From contig CADBAG010000005.1 in the NCBI GenBank assembly GCA_902792635.1, positions 125,255-189,254 of the forward strand: a stretch of DNA of 64,000 nt. Direction: 5' to 3'. The notes beneath the pieces are model-generated. The model was given only the letters and a program-made list of their open reading frames with translations, was not told the origin of the DNA and ran no database searches. The position numbers were made by a program, and so were the translations under genes. The DNA is from an uncultured Prevotellaceae bacterium. Its GTDB lineage: Bacteria; Bacteroidota; Bacteroidia; Bacteroidales; Bacteroidaceae. Positions within the stretch are counted from its first letter, which is position 1, and every line of letters begins with the position of its first letter. Positions 62,391 through 64,000 of this stretch are shown in pieces.

Positions 62391-64000
62391 ATGAACAGAA
62401 TCATATTTTTTCTGCTCACGGTACTCTCATGCTTGGGCGCCGTGGCAGATACTCTGAATGGTAACAACAACCTTTCAGGCACCATCACTGACAAGAAGAG
62501 CGGAGAGAAACTTGTCGGCGTAACTATCTCTTTCCCAGAACTCTCCAATGGTACAACAACGGATGCCGATGGGCACTATGAACTCACGCGACTTCCCGAC
62601 AAAACGACACCCATACAGGTGAGTTATCTCGGACACAAGACGATTATCAAAGACATCGACCTCTCGAAGACACACACGCTCGACTTTAAGATGGATGAGT
62701 CGGATGCAATGATCAATGAGGTCGTCGTGACGGGTCTGACGGGTAAGTCGCTGATGAAAGACTCACCCACACCCATTTCTGTTGTTGGCAAGACGATGTT
62801 AGAAGCAACGCCTTCGACGAACATCATCGACGCACTGAGCTTCCAGCCCGGCGTCTCTCAGGTCACCACTGGTGGCGGTATCTCGAAGCCTGTGGTACGC
62901 GGTCTCGGCTTCAACCGTGTCGTTGTCGTCAACGATGGCATCCGACAGGAAGGCAATCAATGGGGTGAAGAGCATGGTGTAGAGATAGACCCTGCAAGTG
63001 TGTCTTCAGCAGAGATTCTCAAAGGCCCTGCCTCACTGATGTACGGTAGCGATGCCATGGGTGGCGCTATCATCTTCCATGATGAGCCCACGGCAGCCCT
63101 CGGAACAATGGAGGCAAATGCTGAGACACAGTATCAGACGAACAACGGACTCTTCGGCTACTCGGTCAACTTCAAAGGCAACGAGGATGGCATCGTATGG
63201 AACACACGGTGGTCGCAGACCTTGGCGCATAACTACAAAGATAAGATTGACAACTATGTCGTAGGTTCCCAGTATCGCGAGCGCGCAGCTGAAGGTATGG
63301 TGGGCATCAACCGAAGTTGGGGCTATAGTCATCTGAAACTAAGTTATTTCAACCTCACACCGGGCATTGCCGAAGGCGAGCGCAGCGACAGTTATACCTA
63401 TGCCAAGGAACTTCCTTTCCAACAAGTCTATCATTACAAGGTGGTGAGCGACAACTCTTTCTTCCTCGGCAACGGCACACTGCAAGCGATCCTCGGCTAT
63501 CAGCAGAACCATCGACAGGAATACGAGGACAGCCCCACAGTGCCCGGGCTCGACATGAAGCTCCACACGATCAACTATGATCTCAAATACCGACTACCGA
63601 TCACAACAGACTGGAACATCGCTACAGGCATCAACGGCATGTATCAGAAGATGCTGAACGATGGCGACGAATATCTCATTCCCGCTTACAACCTCTTCGA
63701 CATTGGTGCCTACGCAACGAGTTCATATAAGGTCGGAGCTTTCACGCTCAGCGGTGGCGTACGATTCGACAACCGACATCTCCACACCTTTGCCCTTGAG
63801 AACACGTTCGCTCAACTTAGTCGCAACTTCTCCGCTTTCACGGGGAGCATCGGAGCCGTCTACGCAGTCAGTCCGAAGATGAACCTCAGGCTCAACGTCG
63901 CGCGTGGCTTCCGGGCACCGAACCTCAGTGAACTGAGTTCTAACGGTGTGCATGAGGGCTCCGTGAGATACGAGTTAGGCAACGGCAACCTCCGTCCCGA
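62391..64000 (+). CDS. TonB-dependent receptor, C-terminus cut by window edge
   Basis: About 536 codons are present. A signal peptide (IIFFLLTVLSCLGAVA) is followed by a carboxypeptidase-like domain (LSGTITDKKSGEKLVGVTIS) near residues 28-110. The plug domain carries EVVVTG and VVRGLGFNRVVVVNDGIRQEGNQWGEEHGVEIDP, then LKGPASLMYGSDAMGGAI, and the beginning of the barrel (ARGFRAPNLSELSSNGVHEGSVRYELG). The SNG-H...YE(L/I)G region and plug resemble receptors for zinc or other metals such as ZnuD. With the upstream His/Cys-rich protein this suggests metal uptake. There is no SusD partner. Confidence 0.9.
   Translation, partial: MNRIIFFLLTVLSCLGAVADTLNGNNNLSGTITDKKSGEKLVGVTISFPELSNGTTTDADGHYELTRLPDKTTPIQVSYLGHKTIIKDIDLSKTHTLDFKMDESDAMINEVVVTGLTGKSLMKDSPTPISVVGKTMLEATPSTNIIDALSFQPGVSQVTTGGGISKPVVRGLGFNRVVVVNDGIRQEGNQWGEEHGVEIDPASVSSAEILKGPASLMYGSDAMGGAIIFHDEPTAALGTMEANAETQYQTNNGLFGYSVNFKGNEDGIVWNTRWSQTLAHNYKDKIDNYVVGSQYRERAAEGMVGINRSWGYSHLKLSYFNLTPGIAEGERSDSYTYAKELPFQQVYHYKVVSDNSFFLGNGTLQAILGYQQNHRQEYEDSPTVPGLDMKLHTINYDLKYRLPITTDWNIATGINGMYQKMLNDGDEYLIPAYNLFDIGAYATSSYKVGAFTLSGGVRFDNRHLHTFALENTFAQLSRNFSAFTGSIGAVYAVSPKMNLRLNVARGFRAPNLSELSSNGVHEGSVRYELGNGNLRP

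Overview
The window looks like a chromosomal segment from a Bacteroidales bacterium, most likely Prevotella-like. The evidence is the repeated use of the Bacteroidetes promoter signature (TTTG, about 19 to 20 nt, TAnnTTTG), a fused nuoCD without nuoEFG, an acyl-ACP thioesterase inside the ilv cluster, a Nudix-type arabinose regulator, and periplasmic or lipoprotein glycosidases and epimerases. Genus is inferred from gene content, not proven. I saw no rRNA, tRNA, CRISPR array, prophage or transposase.

Layout. 1-4006 (minus): start of the complex I operon nuoA-B-CD-H. 4085-7847: a GH2 beta-galactosidase-like enzyme between two palindromic repeat elements, then a candidate small RNA and a 22-bp tandem array. 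7848-14000 (minus): branched-chain amino acid cluster ilvD-B-N-thioesterase-ilvC, with ilvC having its own promoter. 14073-16480 (minus): ffh-folD. 16522-24459 (minus): complete tryptophan operon D-C-F-A-B-E-G plus a glutaredoxin-like gene, preceded by a promoter, a leader peptide with three consecutive Trp codons and an attenuator. An Lrp regulator is divergent. 25101-25654: a large foldback repeat. 25808-31491 (minus): thrS, a TPR protein, def, ruvX and a SPOR lipoprotein. 31711-32616 (plus): three small envelope genes. 32649-35437 (minus): an MBL hydrolase, murB and a lipoprotein. 35482-36718 (plus): pheS. 36778-48471 (plus): an L-arabinose regulon galM, SSS symporter, araR, araD, araA, ribulokinase, GH51 arabinofuranosidase and transketolase. 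48522-48898 (minus): a transcription unit for a 30-residue membrane miniprotein. 49108-53489 (minus): menaquinone genes (a thioesterase, two small membrane proteins, menF, menD, menB). 53565-61344 (plus): lysS, gpsA, pgi, a HAD phosphatase, a secreted protein, mnmA and a CvfB-like protein. 61286-64000: a convergent Nudix hydrolase, then a His/Cys-rich small protein and a truncated TonB-dependent receptor, possibly for metal uptake.

How the parts work together. The metabolic core links arabinan breakdown (GH51) to uptake, AraA/kinase/AraD and transketolase, feeding the pentose phosphate pathway; AraR probably senses arabinose. The trp operon appears to be controlled by ribosome stalling at Trp codons. 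Menaquinone synthesis and complex I serve anaerobic respiration.

The most unusual content is intergenic: at least five copies of a roughly 300-350 bp palindromic element whose stems vary in a compensatory way, two of them inside the trp operon; several short GC-rich palindromes; and tandem arrays of two period classes (22 bp and 8/16 bp). Several genes (araD, menF, lrp) appear to end inside such repeats.
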